Shown here in pieces: positions 25,701 to 36,209 of a stretch of DNA of 64,000 nucleotides (positions are counted from its first letter, which is position 1; each line of letters begins with the position of its first letter). Location: contig NC_090706.1 of assembly GCF_040954835.1 (NCBI RefSeq), positions 38,077,148 to 38,141,147 of the forward strand, written 5' to 3'. The notes under the pieces are model-generated. The model was not told the origin of the DNA. It searched no databases and was given only the letters and a program-made list of their open reading frames with translations. The DNA comes from Lepisosteus oculatus. Taxonomy: Eukaryota; Chordata; Actinopteri; Semionotiformes; Lepisosteidae. Made by a program: the position numbers and the translations under genes.

Positions 25701-25736
25701 TTTCAGAACACTGATCCCTAAGAAGTACTTCACCAT
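22706..25736 (-). CDS. prelid1: PRELI domain-containing protein 1, mitochondrial lipid carrier
   Basis: Five coding exons on the minus strand: 25736-25645, 24780-24555, 23760-23647, 23323-23245, 22836-22706; 642 nt, 213 residues (human PRELID1 is 219). The protein opens MVKYFLGISVLKASWDQVF and carries FWQRYPNPYSKHVLTEDI, SRRLLTKT, PRWAERYLPANVA, VEDSVVDPQ-like VIEDSVVDPQ, TFTWNISHARLM and TMKGFEYVLARMQ. These make up the PRELI/MSF1 domain. The tail has the LEA-like repeat AKEARGKAKETALAAREKAKDLA and ends KKQFV. With TRIAP1 the family carries phosphatidic acid between mitochondrial membranes for cardiolipin synthesis. The exon-two donor is the weak GTCAGC directly after the ATG codon of ARLM; all other sites are ordinary. 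The CDS looks intact. It converges on mxd3, the arrangement I recall for human 5q35. Confidence 0.95.
25258..25278. repeat. Poly-G run in prelid1 intron 2
   Basis: A run of about 17 G following GTGGGTGGGTG. It lies within the intron between prelid1 coding exons one and two. G-quadruplex formation is possible. Length may be unreliable because of sequencing slippage. Confidence 0.85.
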
Positions 25737-26560
25737 CGTTTTCGGGATATGGAGAGAGTCGCAAGTGGAGAGAAGACAGAACCTCGATCGGCAGACGAGC
25801 TCACTGTTACACAGAAACAAGTTGCCAAACAGCTGCCAATATAAAATCTCTTTTTCATCTTAAATGTCAATCAAGCAAACACAGTGGACACAAGCCTTAC
25901 ATAACTGCAATGGTGCAAAATAAGTGACTCAGGTAATTCTACAACACATTATTTTCTCTCATATTTCTAATGACTGGAATTGAGCGGGAAGCTTCTTCAA
26001 ATTTTCGCACACTTTCTTGATAGAGGCTCTAAAACTAAACGCTTAAACGTCACACTAACGTTTCCCAAGATATGCCACTATTTTTCGTGTTTTGCACCGA
26101 CTGCGATGTTGAAATCACAACTAAGGATTACCAATATAAAAGACAGACATCAACATTGAAACAGGACGAAACCAAGGTAATTGTGAGTTTGATGTCGCAG
26201 CTAAATAAACTATAATGCACTGACTATATTGATTTATGTTAAATAGGACTTTGAAAGCAAATGGTACATCCGGTTTAGGCTACCTGATGGTCTGTAATCG
26301 ATGCACATGAATGGGCCAGTCAAATGAATGACATACTCACCAGCAATCTCGGGTAAACCGCCGTATCGGCAGATATCACCGAATTATCCTTCTTCCTGTC
26401 CACATCAACACGTCAACACGCTTTCATTTCGATCTGTTTTTGACAACGTTTTCGTAGCCCTTGATATCTGGAAAAGGCAAAGAATGTGCGACTAGTGTGT
26501 GCTTACATGCGAGACGTGAGTCAGGAAGCACAGAAGGTCAAGATTGACGACACTTCCGGT
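25737..26560 (-). promoter_or_regulatory. prelid1 5' UTR intron, non-coding first exon and promoter
   Basis: On the minus strand an acceptor (TGTTTCTGTGTAACAG) ends at 25804, leaving 67 nt of 5' UTR before the start codon. A strong donor, GATTGCTG then GTGAGT, ends a likely non-coding exon at 26341. Upstream of that exon is an ETS-type site (CCGGAAGT on the minus strand, 26552-26559), common in housekeeping promoters. Exon limits are predicted from splice signals. Confidence 0.55.
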
Positions 26561-26849
26561 TCTTGTCAGTGGAGACCATAGATATAAACAACAAGTCGAT
26601 TTTGTGCGGTATTGCACAGAACCGTGGTTTAGTCTGTTAATGCAGCGCCATGACGCCGTTGTACTACACACTGTGTATAAAAGCTACAAACCTTAATGGC
26701 TAAACTCATGAGTATGGAAGATCACGGCAATGTGTTTTACGATTATTTTTTTAAATTATATTTCTTCTGACAGAAACATGGTGGTGCAGTTTAACTCTTG
26801 CATAGTGTCTTAGAATTAAAGTTCCTATGTTAATCTAGCTTCAGGTTAA

Positions 26850-27425
26850 GAACACTTTAGGAGGTTCAGAGCAAGGAGTGGTTCAGATTTAAGAATTGAA
26901 GAAGCTGATGTGGCATTTAATTGGCTAGCTGAGGGCAACGGTCCAGGCATGGACGGATTAACTACTGAATTGTATGAATTATTTTGGAAAGACTTAAGAG
27001 ACTTTCTATACCAGACCTTTTTGGGGTGCATATCCAATAATACTTTGTCTACTACTATGAGACAAGGTGTCATTACATTAATCCCTAAAACAGGTAAACA
27101 TTTAAAATATATTGACAACTGGAGGTCAATCTCATTATTAAATATAGATTACAAGATTTTCTCACATGTCTATGCAAACAGATTGAAAATGGATTATCGC
27201 AAGTAATAAGTGAGACTTAATTAAGATTTATAAAAGGAACAGCCATTATAATATATGTTTAGTGCTGGACTTGTTAGATTATTTAAACTTAATATTGGAT
27301 GATGGTTTAATATTATTGTTAGATTTCTCAAAGGCTTTTGACAGACTGGAACATCCATTTATTGCTCAAACCTTACAAAATTTTGGGTTTGGCTCTAAAA
27401 CTATCTGCGATCTAATCAACAAGTA
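26850..27425 (+). mobile_element. Decayed LINE reverse-transcriptase fragment
   Basis: Two neighbouring blocks resemble the L1/Tx1-type reverse transcriptase. The first (about 26890-27200) contains GNGPGMDGLTTELYELFW, GVITLIPKTGK and NWRSISLLNIDYKI. After an in-frame stop at 27207 and a shift, the second (about 27262-27425) contains LLDFSKAFDRLEH and LQNFGFG. The catalytic YxDD block and the endonuclease are missing, so this is a dead 5'- and 3'-truncated copy. It ends abruptly at the foldback element next to it. Confidence 0.8.
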
Positions 27426-27429
27426 CTGT

Positions 27430-27948
27430 GTCACGAAGCGTTTTTCAGGACCCTATGCAGACAATAGTATCTGGAGGGGAGTGAGACAAACACGGGGAAA
27501 GAAGACCAGGATCGGGGCTGGAAGAAGAACAGGGGGCGTGTCGACGGTGCGCTGGTGCTCGGGGGTGTGTGGCCAAGGCAAACAAGTCCAAAGGGAGTCC
27601 ATAGGGAAATCCAGAGTAGGCAAAATTCTGGTCCGGGGCTTGGAGCGCCTGGCCCTGTTACCCCTTCTGTTTCCCGACCCTTCGCCAGATCTTGCTCCGG
27701 CTTTTAACTCTTGTCGTCTTTATCATGGATGGATCACCCGGCTCTGGACTTTCACCCACTCTGGATTACCCTTCGGACTCCACTGGGGCTGTTTGCCTGG
27801 ACCACACCCCCACCCTGAGCACCAGTGCCATGTCGACACACCCCCCAGTTCGTCTACCAGCCCAGTTCCTAGTCTCCTTTCCCCATGTTTGTCTCACTCC
27901 TTTCCGGATTCTGTCGTCTGCATGGGGTCCTGAAAAGCGCTTCGTGAC
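27430..27948. repeat. Foldback element with arms of about 190 bp
   Basis: The left arm (27430 to about 27620) and the right arm (about 27755-27948) are diverged inverted copies. Both begin GTCACGAAGCG at their outer ends and continue with TTTTCAGGACCC and ATGCAGAC, then a shared GAGACAAACA. The spacer is about 130 bp. A related single copy lies at 57230-57440. No protein is encoded; the open frames across the arms are chance. Confidence 0.7.
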
Positions 27949-28139
27949 AACGCCGTTGCGAAGCCTATGCCGTCGAGCCACTCCTGGACCCACTGGTAGA
28001 CGCGCTTCCCAGCGTCGTCTTCCAAAGCTGAGCCTGGATTGGTAGGAGCATCTGGCTTTTAAAGGGAAGGACTGGAACAGGAGGCAGGTGCAAAAAATCA
28101 AGTCAAACAAGAAAGAGCCGGAGCGCCCTTACAAATTAT

Positions 28140-28420
28140 AAATGAGAGGAACCATTTAACCCATCGGGCCTGTTTGGTGGTTAGTAGCGTATTGATCCAA
28201 GGATCACAACCTGGGTTCGATTTCAGCTACATGGATGTTTAGCTCGTTCCATGCTCCCACAATCCTTTGTGTCCTGTGGCTCCTGTTTCGCTGTTCCTTT
28301 TGAAGGTCTCCTCCAGGTTGGCGAGGTCCGTGCCCTTAAGGATTTTGAAAAGTTGGATCAAGTCCCCACGTAATCCTCTCTGTTCAAGACTAAACATGGC
28401 TACATTGGTGTCAGGGGCGC
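28140..28420 (-). repeat. LINE-like 3'-end repeat, copy 1
   Basis: On the + strand it reads GGCCTGTTTGGTGGTTAGTA, TATTGATCCAAGGATCACA and CTCGTTCCATGCTCCCACAA. This is the inverse orientation of the family also found at 35935-36205 and 49165-49470. The family is widespread in fish genomes from memory. In better copies the reading strand retains the peptide WNKLP...ASFK, like the C-terminal end of a LINE ORF2. Confidence 0.65.
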
Positions 28421-28479
28421 GATTGGATAACGCTTCGCTGAGGCGAAAATTAAGCCATGGAGAGTGTAACGAACGGCCG

Positions 28480-28640
28480 GCATACAGGTGGTACGAGCCG
28501 GCCGCAGCGCGGTGACGGCACTGCCCTCTACTCCCCTGCCCATAGCGGAGACCCAGGTTCGATCCTGAGGTGGGGGACGAACTGGGGCAGGAGCAGCAAG
28601 GGCAGAAACCGCCATGAACCCAAAGTCGCTACAATATGTA
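28480..28640 (+). repeat. Possible tRNA-related SINE fragment
   Basis: A perfect B-box-like GGTTCGATCC occurs near 28555, in a GC-rich segment that includes CATAGCGGAGACCCAGG. No convincing A box or cloverleaf can be drawn, so it is not called a tRNA gene. Likely a diverged tRNA-derived repeat. Confidence 0.35.
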
Positions 28641-28699
28641 CTTTGGTACACTTTTCTCACCCTTCCATTTTTTGTACTCGTTTTAGCACTGTAATCCCC

Positions 28700-30535
28700 A
28701 ATAATATAATATATTTCTTCAGAAGTACAGTAAAGGAGAAATTTCCACGCACGTCTGGCTTGTCCAATGTCCTCCGTGCAGTGTTAAACACTTCGTGCGT
28801 TTGATTGTCTCACGTCCTGCTTTGTCTTTAAAAAAACAATGAAGGCAGACGTGCAGTACCACGCTATACCACGAGAGGGCACGCAATAGTGTCTTTTAAT
28901 AAAGCGTATTGCAAGAGCAACAATATTCTGAGTTGTAATTACATCTTACATCATAGTATTTATATGCACTTTTAAATCATCAATTATCATAAGAGCACCA
29001 GACCCCGCAATATTTATCTGTTTGTGGACTCGCAGTTACCAGCATGAAAGATAAATGGTTCTGTAGTGCCAACTGAAGTGTTTAAAATTTCAAATGAGTG
29101 GTGCACTTTCATTCCTCTCAAATATTTAGAGCGTAAATTCTATAGGAAAAAATGTCATTGATGCACAGATCTGGACCACGTTATTTGCACCGCGTTTCTG
29201 TACGAGAGAAAAAAATGTGGATCTCGTCTATTCTGGGCCCTGTTAATTAACTTTCAAAGCTGTGATTTTCTGTAATCTGGAGGTTATTGGCCCTTCACAA
29301 AATGTGCAGAATGTATTGTATAAGTAATGAATGACAGACCATTTGACCATTTGGTATGCTTTCTTATTACATAACCTATCAGGTAGGAAGATGAGCAGAA
29401 TACAAGACGACCTTTGCTTATAGCGCATTTATATACTGTACAGTGCATTTTCTTGGCGACGTTGGTGCATTATAATACATCTTGCTGAATTCCTGAGGAG
29501 AAATGTAGTTAAATGCACAGGTAGAAGATATTTGACATGAGGTTTTGACTCGCAGGAAATGGCTCCTTTGTGCATGAGAGGGAAGGCCGATTGAAGTTGC
29601 TGGGAATTGCAGTAATCGCTTTACTGGTATTCTGGTCATGGGCTGAAGGGCCCGTTGTTACAGATGCAGAACTGACTCGAACTCGCTCATCTTCAGCGTC
29701 TGTCATCCGCCACTGTAACAGAAACACCGGGCAGCTATGATCCGGAATATAAAGCACCGCTCCTCTTCTTGTTAATACACAAGCAAAAAGCACAAGGGGC
29801 ACACGGCCTCGCCCAGATTTTGATCGCGCCGCGACGTCGCGGCGGGAGACCGGGATGAACCCGGAGAACGAGGCGCGTACGAGGAAAATCAGCGCCCTGT
29901 CGGGTCGGGCGTCTGCACACAAGAGGGCGCTGCAGCTCGCCGTGGTGCCCTTGTGGAATCGGCCAAAAGCCGCAGCTCGCAGATGTGACCTTTGCTGTTG
30001 TTCTCCGGCGCAAGATAAATTCAGCAGCAGGATGGGTACACACAATTCTGAGAAAAACAAGATAAGCCGAAGGTCCTCCTGTCGTGTGTACCTTTTCAGT
30101 AGGCGAGTAGTTTAGTCTTTCCAAACCCCAAAATGGAGATATTTAAATGCGTTTGACTACATTGTTCGATATGAATTAAAATTATTTTAGGTGGGTAGCT
30201 GCGTCAGCATGCGTGGGCTGCAAAGGAACAAGTAAAGGTTTATTTCATGCTGAAAAGAGAAGAAAGAAAATACAACGTTTCGGCCGTGGATCCTTCTTCA
30301 GGTGTGGCCATTTATTATTTTCTTTCTACTTTCATATGATAACTTTATGTCAGAAAGGCAAATCTCTGGATGAACTGTTATGCATGCAGGTAATATAACA
30401 ATGGTGATATCTTTTTTTTTTTGGTTTTCACTAGTGTATTTTAAAAGTCTTCCAAATTAACTGAAAAGAATACCTTTCTAAGGCCTTATCTCTATAAAAA
30501 GCATATAACTGTAATTAACCGGCTGCACACCTTCA
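28700..30535. other. Spacer with a small CpG-rich island
   Basis: Mostly AT-rich. The segment 29740-30120 is CpG-rich, centred on GCGCCGCGACGTCGCGGCGG at about 29826-29845, with TATAAAG at 29748. An open frame from 29855 to 30115 (86 codons) matches nothing I recognise and is not called a gene. Confidence 0.5.
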
Positions 30536-30539
30536 AGAA

Positions 30540-30882
30540 CACACCCTCCATGCATTTTTTTCAACCACTGCCTGCACGGTCACAGAGGAGTCAGAGCCTA
30601 TCCCAGCAAGCACCAGGTGCAAGGGAGGGTCAGGCTAAGTCAGGACGCCAGTTCATTGGAGGGCACACACAGGCACAGGCACAGACGTGCACACACTCCC
30701 ACCTGCGGCCAAACCAATCTACCGACTAAGTATGTTTTTGGAATGTGGGAGGAAACCCAAACAAACACAAGGAGAACATACAAACTCCATGCAAACAGCA
30801 CCACAGGTGTGGAATTGAACCCAGGGCCCCAGTACTGCAAGGCAGCTATATAAACCATTGCATCACGCTTTATCATTCATTA
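30540..30882 (-). repeat. tRNA-derived SINE, near full length
   Basis: On the minus strand the order is: A-box-like GTGATGCAATGG; CTTGCAGTACTGGGG; B-box-like GGTTCAATTCC; GCATGGAGTTTGTATG; TTCTCC; GTTTCCTCCCACATTCC; and a tail with GGAGTGTGTGC and TCCAATGAACTGGCGTCC. This is the clearest copy of the window's SINE family. The GGAGTTTGTATGTTCTCC core is shared with DANA-type fish SINEs. Confidence 0.85.
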
Positions 30883-30889
30883 AAATGTC

Positions 30890-33800
30890 ATCTGTCTTAT
30901 GTTGTGACTCAACCCTTGTAAGTCTACAGTAAATTCACATATCTAGGACAAAGACGGCATCTGTCTGTCTGGCTTGAAAGTAATCTCTCTGTGTATACAG
31001 GCACTCAAAATCCTTTCTTAATGAACTGACAGGGAAACACAAACATGTTCCAAAATATGATAGATGGGATTACATGTTTTAATAAGACTTTTACAACTAT
31101 ATTCATGACAAAATAAATGTGCGATAAGGTGACAATGCAAATTCATAAATACTTTCAGTGATGCATATCTGCTTAAAACTATTTACATTTTATTTCAAAT
31201 AAAATATAAAGGTTCAGTGAACAATGTGGAGTTAAAGCATACTTGTTCACGTGCACACATTACTTCAGTATCACTGAGACAGCATGCATATTCTGGAATT
31301 AATGTTTTTGCACATCATGTTATGAACGCCTTCCAATCCCCAGCATGTGTATCTAAATATATATATAAACAGAAACATATATTTTTTGTTTTTAACAAAA
31401 GAATGAGATCAGAACACAATATAACTCCAGCCATTAACAGGTTTCTTTTTACATTAAGGAGCTCTGTTTTCATAAAAGAATCTCAACTGGATATACAAAA
31501 TAGAACAAATTTAGTTTCAGAAAATACTGCTTTTGGAAAATGCCACACACTTGGGTTAGTCCTCAGAGCATGGAAATGTGTTTACTTATTCACAAACATT
31601 AAATGATTTTGCATGTCTGTGCAGAAAGAGTTTCTGCCCCACACTGTCAGCATCCCCCACAAGAACACTACTTTGCCATCTTTCCTCTCCTGCTGGCTCA
31701 TTTCAGAGTGGGTTACATTCTCAGTCTGAGCAGAACATCGGCACAATTAATAATACAGCAGACTCCTGTGAATGGAATCATACACACTGTTTTCCCAGCA
31801 GCCTGTCAGGGAGCTGTGGGTGGGATGTGAACTGGCTGCCTAGATCCTCAGACCTGTATGGAATATTCCATACTGAGCTGAGAAGCCATGATTTAGGTAA
31901 GAGGTCTTTCGATCACAGTGAGAGAGGGGCCAGGCAGCTGGGCTTATGGATCTAACAGTTAGAAAAAAAATTAAAATAACATCTGCCCCCCATTCCCTCA
32001 CCCGATTATTGTAGAGTAAATATATGGAGAGAAATGCCTCTTGTAATTATTACTCTGCAAAATTTGCCTCTTCATAGAAAGCCAGTGCCATCACTTTAAA
32101 AAACATGCTCCTTAGTACACCAATTTGTTTTGTTGGGTTTGTGAAAATTGACAGAACCGTAGCGTGCTGTTCCAGAATCAGAAGAATAACAATGCTTGCT
32201 TTTGTTGTAACTGATATACAGTATCTTAAATGGATGTAGTACAAAATTGCTTACTTTACTTACATGCTTCAGTGTATGAGCGAGCAGAAGTGTACATGAC
32301 AAATTAAGTGTTCTGTCCTGACAAGGTTCTTAAGTAAGAGGTTATCCTCTTTTGATCATAGCAGCTATTTAAAACCATTTTTGGAAGCAATTGCAAAGTT
32401 CATTAACTATAGATGATATATCATTCAATTTAGCAAAGGTGTTTTTTCCCTTATATGTTTGTATAAAGCTTCTTAAAAAGCCTTTTCATATTTATCTAAA
32501 TTCTGTTAACCTAAAACAAAAAAAATGATGATTTACTATATAAACCTAATCAGACCGGAGGAGCTGCGGAGTTACCTGCTTTCCACTTTCCGCCTAATCT
32601 TGGAGTCTTAATTAAACCGATTATTTGCATAAGAACTGAAATCATGTAGTTGCTAGGTCTAAATCCATTGCAGACTGGGATGCACTGAAAGCCCTGGAGG
32701 ACTTCAACCCCTGAGACTGCACCTGTCTGTATTGAACACACATTTCCTGGGCATGGCGAGTGATGCATGTTGGGCTAATAATAGTTCTGATGCGAATTTG
32801 CTTCTCACTCCTTCATAAACATGCCGTTTCACTTGGAGACAATGCAGATGCCCATTACACCCAATCTAAAATGCTTATATACACTAACCAGCTTGTCTAA
32901 TACTTTGTCTGCTTCTTAAATTAATGCTTTCTTGGTTTCTTGTGTGAACCTGGCAAGTTCCATTTCTCCTCAGGCTTCTGTCAAAGCACTTTCTTTTCTG
33001 GTTTATTTTTGTCAACAAGCAACACCACGTCTGTTGCGTTTCGACACATGCTCTAAAGTGTAAAAGACTGTAGGATCGTCCGGCCCACAAACTGAGTGAC
33101 AGCTGCTACCAAGTCCAGAGAAGTCAGCACACACTCATACCAAGCTGCTATGATTAAATGACATTTGGGTTCATTATATAATAAGCTGAAGTGTGGCTGA
33201 AAACAGAGAGTTTAGCTTATGTTCTGGCAAAATATTTTTCAGAGCACATAGCTAACAGTTGGTTAATGAGATAAGGTCATGTTCCACACATAGCAGAGAG
33301 CGCTGTTTGGCTCTTCATTCGAGCAGTCTTGAAGACTATCATCCCAAGGTACTGTGATTAAATAAACGTGGCAGAAGTTTAAAAGATTGCAGAATGTAGA
33401 GACTTTCCAAAAGATAAGAATAAAAAGGCACGAAACTGAAGGCATGAGTTTCCTTCATGTCAACATAGTGCTTGCTACCAAAGACATTGTTTCAGTTTCA
33501 CGTCGTTTCATGCCTGCAAGAAAAGCTTTCCAGTCAGCCCCACAGAGACGCAGAGAAATGAAGAGACAAAGCAAAGTGAAACAGGTGATCAGAAATGGAA
33601 ATTCAATTAGCTTCTTAAGAAGGGAACAGTGGGGTGGAGGAAAGATTAAAAAAAACATATTGAGTGGAATAAGGTGCATGATGGAATAAAGACAAAAGGA
33701 GAAAATGAAATGACCAAATATTTACATTGAAAAGTATTGGATGTATGTAAAAAGGTTTGATTCTATCCACTGCATCTGTTTCTACGATCTGATTTGAAAG

Positions 33801-33990
33801 TTTTCAAAGCGTCTGTAGGATGATCTAGAAATCTACACTAGAAATCCTGGCTAAGCAACACTTGCAAACCTTTCAATGACAATTTTGTGCGGAGTAAACA
33901 GGCATATGCAAATTGCACTGAGCAGTGCTCTCTCTAATGAGGTTAAACATGACACTGTTAGCGTCAGAAGCTGCTTCTCCCATCGCTGGC
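30890..33990. other. Spacer between SINE and NPY receptor; may include receptor 3' UTR
   Basis: AT-rich sequence with no recognised exon. Because the receptor is on the minus strand, its 3' UTR must start at 33997 and run leftward. A minus-strand AATAAA near 33000 is a candidate end. I see no transposon of note here. Confidence 0.4.
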
Positions 33991-33997
33991 ATTTGGC

Positions 33998-35134
33998 CTA
34001 CACGGCTGTGGGCCGCTGTCCGATGCTGGGTCCGGTCAGAGTCAAGGCCCGGTGAGACCGGGTCCTGAAGGACCCCTCGGGGTGGATGGTCTCGGGCTTG
34101 TGCTCGCAGCGGAAGAACATGAGGAAGCCGTTCCTGTAGTTCTTGTTCATCCAGCCGTAGAGCAGAGGGTTGGCGAAGGTGGAGCACATGGCAATAACGT
34201 GGAAGACTGTGTAGAGCAGCTTGTAGTCTTTGAACTTCATGATCAGGTCCAGGTCGCTGGCCAGCTGGAACATGTGGAAGGGCAGCCAGCACACGCCGAA
34301 AACCACCACCACCAAAGCCAGCATCTTGGTGGTCTTTCTCCGGCGGTAGACACTCTCGCTCCTGTTGCTCGGACTCACGTGGTTCTTCAGCTTGAACCAG
34401 ATTCTCACGTAGGCATAGCTGATGATGCCCAAGGGCACCACGTACTGCAGGAGCAGCATGGAGAGGCTGTAGATGATCCCGTCCCGGTTGGATCCATGGG
34501 GCCACTTCTCAGAGCAGACGGCGATCTTCAGGTTTATGAAAGGGATCTCCTCGTACCTGTACTCCCGGAAGATGGCCAAGGGACTTGCTAGGATGGCCGC
34601 GGCCACCCAGGTGAGGGCTATGATGCCGAAGCTTAGGGGCTTGGAGATGCGGTGGCCCAGGTGGAAGACGATGCACCTGTGCCTCTCTAGTGCAATGACG
34701 GTCAAGGTGAGGATAGAGACATGGACGCTCAGGGCCTGGGCATAAGGCACCAGATGGCACAAAACGGCCCCGAACTTCCACTCGTCCATCAAGGTGTACA
34801 CCAGCGTGAAGGGGAGACAGAGACTGTCCACCATCAGGTCTGCCAGGGCCAAGTTGGCGATGAAGAAGTTGGTGACCGTCCGCATGTTCCTGTATCGGAC
34901 GATCATGTAAATGACCAGTGAGTTCCCAATCAGGCCTAGGAGGATGATGAGGGAGTAGGCCGCGATGAGGGTGATCTGTACCCCCAGGTGCTTCGTGACA
35001 TCCGTGACAAAGCCGGGTTTGTGCAGGTCTGTACGGCCACTGCTCGTGCTGCCTTGATGCCATCGAGTGGACAGAGCACTGCCCGGCACCAGTGCTGCCC
35101 CCTCTGAGCTGTTTGAGAGATCCAAGGGCCCCAT
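33998..35134 (-). CDS. npy7r: Neuropeptide Y receptor, Y2 subfamily, probably type 7
   Basis: Intronless coding region of 378 codons for a rhodopsin-class GPCR with seven hydrophobic segments. An N-glycosylation site (N8-S-S) lies in the extracellular N-terminus. TM1 holds GNSLVIY and TM2 NLALADL. The disulfide pair is C126 with C207. ERHRCIV (E150-R151-H152) stands where DRY normally is. FREYRYEEIPF begins ECL2, CWLPFH is in TM6 and NPLLYGW in TM7; C343 is a likely palmitoylation site. LCLPFTL, KLKNHVSP and FHVIAMCSTFANPLLYGWMN are hallmarks of the Y2 subfamily, whose receptors bind NPY and PYY and couple to Gi. Identity to Y2 is moderate. Being close to prelid1 and mxd3 (human 5q35) rather than Y2 neighbours on 4q argues for Y7. 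Subfamily is near certain; Y7 is inferred from context. Confidence 0.9.
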   Translation of the reverse strand: MGPLDLSNSSEGAALVPGSALSTRWHQGSTSSGRTDLHKPGFVTDVTKHLGVQITLIAAYSLIILLGLIGNSLVIYMIVRYRNMRTVTNFFIANLALADLMVDSLCLPFTLVYTLMDEWKFGAVLCHLVPYAQALSVHVSILTLTVIALERHRCIVFHLGHRISKPLSFGIIALTWVAAAILASPLAIFREYRYEEIPFINLKIAVCSEKWPHGSNRDGIIYSLSMLLLQYVVPLGIISYAYVRIWFKLKNHVSPSNRSESVYRRRKTTKMLALVVVVFGVCWLPFHMFQLASDLDLIMKFKDYKLLYTVFHVIAMCSTFANPLLYGWMNKNYRNGFLMFFRCEHKPETIHPEGSFRTRSHRALTLTGPSIGQRPTAV

Positions 35135-35930
35135 GACAGCAGTGGGTCACAATCCTGGGAAGCTCAGATCCTTCAAGTGAACGGAAACAAAAACAGATTT
35201 TGTAGTTATGATCATCCTTCCTTCTTAACAGTTAAGCTGTTTGCATCCATCACAGTTTTCAACACCTCTAGACATTATTTTCTGTTTTCCAGCTTTCTTT
35301 GGCGACGATGTTGCTCTATGTTTTTCTTTTTAAGAAGCACATAGAGTCCTTGCCCATTAAGCTGAGGCTTGCAGTATATGAATCATTCTCGCCGAGATTT
35401 GTGCATGCATTTGCCAAAGCAGCAGTTTTAATGCTACAGTACCCATGATGCAAGATCAGAAAAAAGGAAGGCCATGTATTTTTTATTTGTTTTATTCACA
35501 AAGTATTTTTCACAGTTAAAATTATAGACTGAGTATTAAGATATTTGCTTGGAATTTATCAAGTGCTATTTCCAAATCTGTCTGTCTGATGTTCTTTTTC
35601 TACTGGATAACTAATAGACATCGCAGACGGGAATAATTTCTTTTCATGCCTTCCTTCCTCTTCAAACAGCTTCTTACCTTGCCTTGATGTTTTTTTTAGT
35701 ATAACGTATTCTGTGTGGAGGGCAGTTTTCTTTGTATTCACTGCAGATGACAGATCATCATCTAAAGATTGACTTATTTAAATACAGCATTGTTCTAAAG
35801 CTAACGTCCCTCAGCGAAGTATCCGCTATCTGTAACATGTTAATCATAATCATGAAAAGGTCAAATTCGGCAGACAATAAGAGGCAGCCAAAGACTTGAT
35901 AGAAGTATTCATAATCCTTAAGGACGTTTG
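35135..35930. other. Sequence upstream of the NPY receptor start
   Basis: No exon apart from a short 5' UTR piece. On the minus strand the acceptors TTGAAG or CTTCCCAG lie within 50 bp of the start codon, suggesting a spliced 5' UTR as in Y2 receptor genes. Confidence 0.4.
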
Positions 35931-35934
35931 ATGA

Positions 35935-36205
35935 CTTCTTCAAAATGGACTGGGAAACACAAACCAGACGTTATAAGTGGAAACTACATAGGAGAGAAAT
36001 TACAACTCAGAACAACCATTTTACCCAGGGGGTTTTGGGAGTATGGAACAAGCTACCCAGCCAATACCCTGGCTTCTTTCAAGACATGGCTGGATGAGAT
36101 TCTGGAATCAAATAGCTACTATCAATTGGGCAAAATGGTCCTGGAATGGCCTTCTCACATCTATGGCTGTTCCTATCTTCTTATTCTTATGTTCTTTTAC
36201 AAACA
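35935..36205 (+). repeat. LINE-like 3'-end repeat, copy 2
   Basis: Reads TATGGAACAAGCTACCCAGCC, then ATACCCTGGCTTCTTTCAAG and TGGATGAGATTCTGGAATCA, and ends TTATTCTTATGTTC, the usual 3' end of this family. Translation gives remnants like WNKLP and LASFK. Opposite orientation to the copies at 28140 and 49165. Confidence 0.7.
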
Positions 36206-36209
36206 GTGT

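Noticed and set aside
27262-27933. 223-codon + strand frame in the 27-kb repeat cluster
   Set aside because: It joins a LINE relic to the foldback element and runs through both inverted arms; not a cellular gene.
28480-28640. tRNA gene at the GGTTCGATCC box
   Set aside because: No A box at the right distance and no cloverleaf can be drawn; better seen as a diverged SINE.
29509-30124. Minus-strand frames of 183 and 129 codons at 29.5-30.1 kb
   Set aside because: No recognisable domain, biased composition from the CpG-rich block, and no supporting splice pattern.
34052-34591. 179-codon + strand frame across the NPY receptor
   Set aside because: Antisense shadow of a conserved GPCR coding region with no family resemblance.
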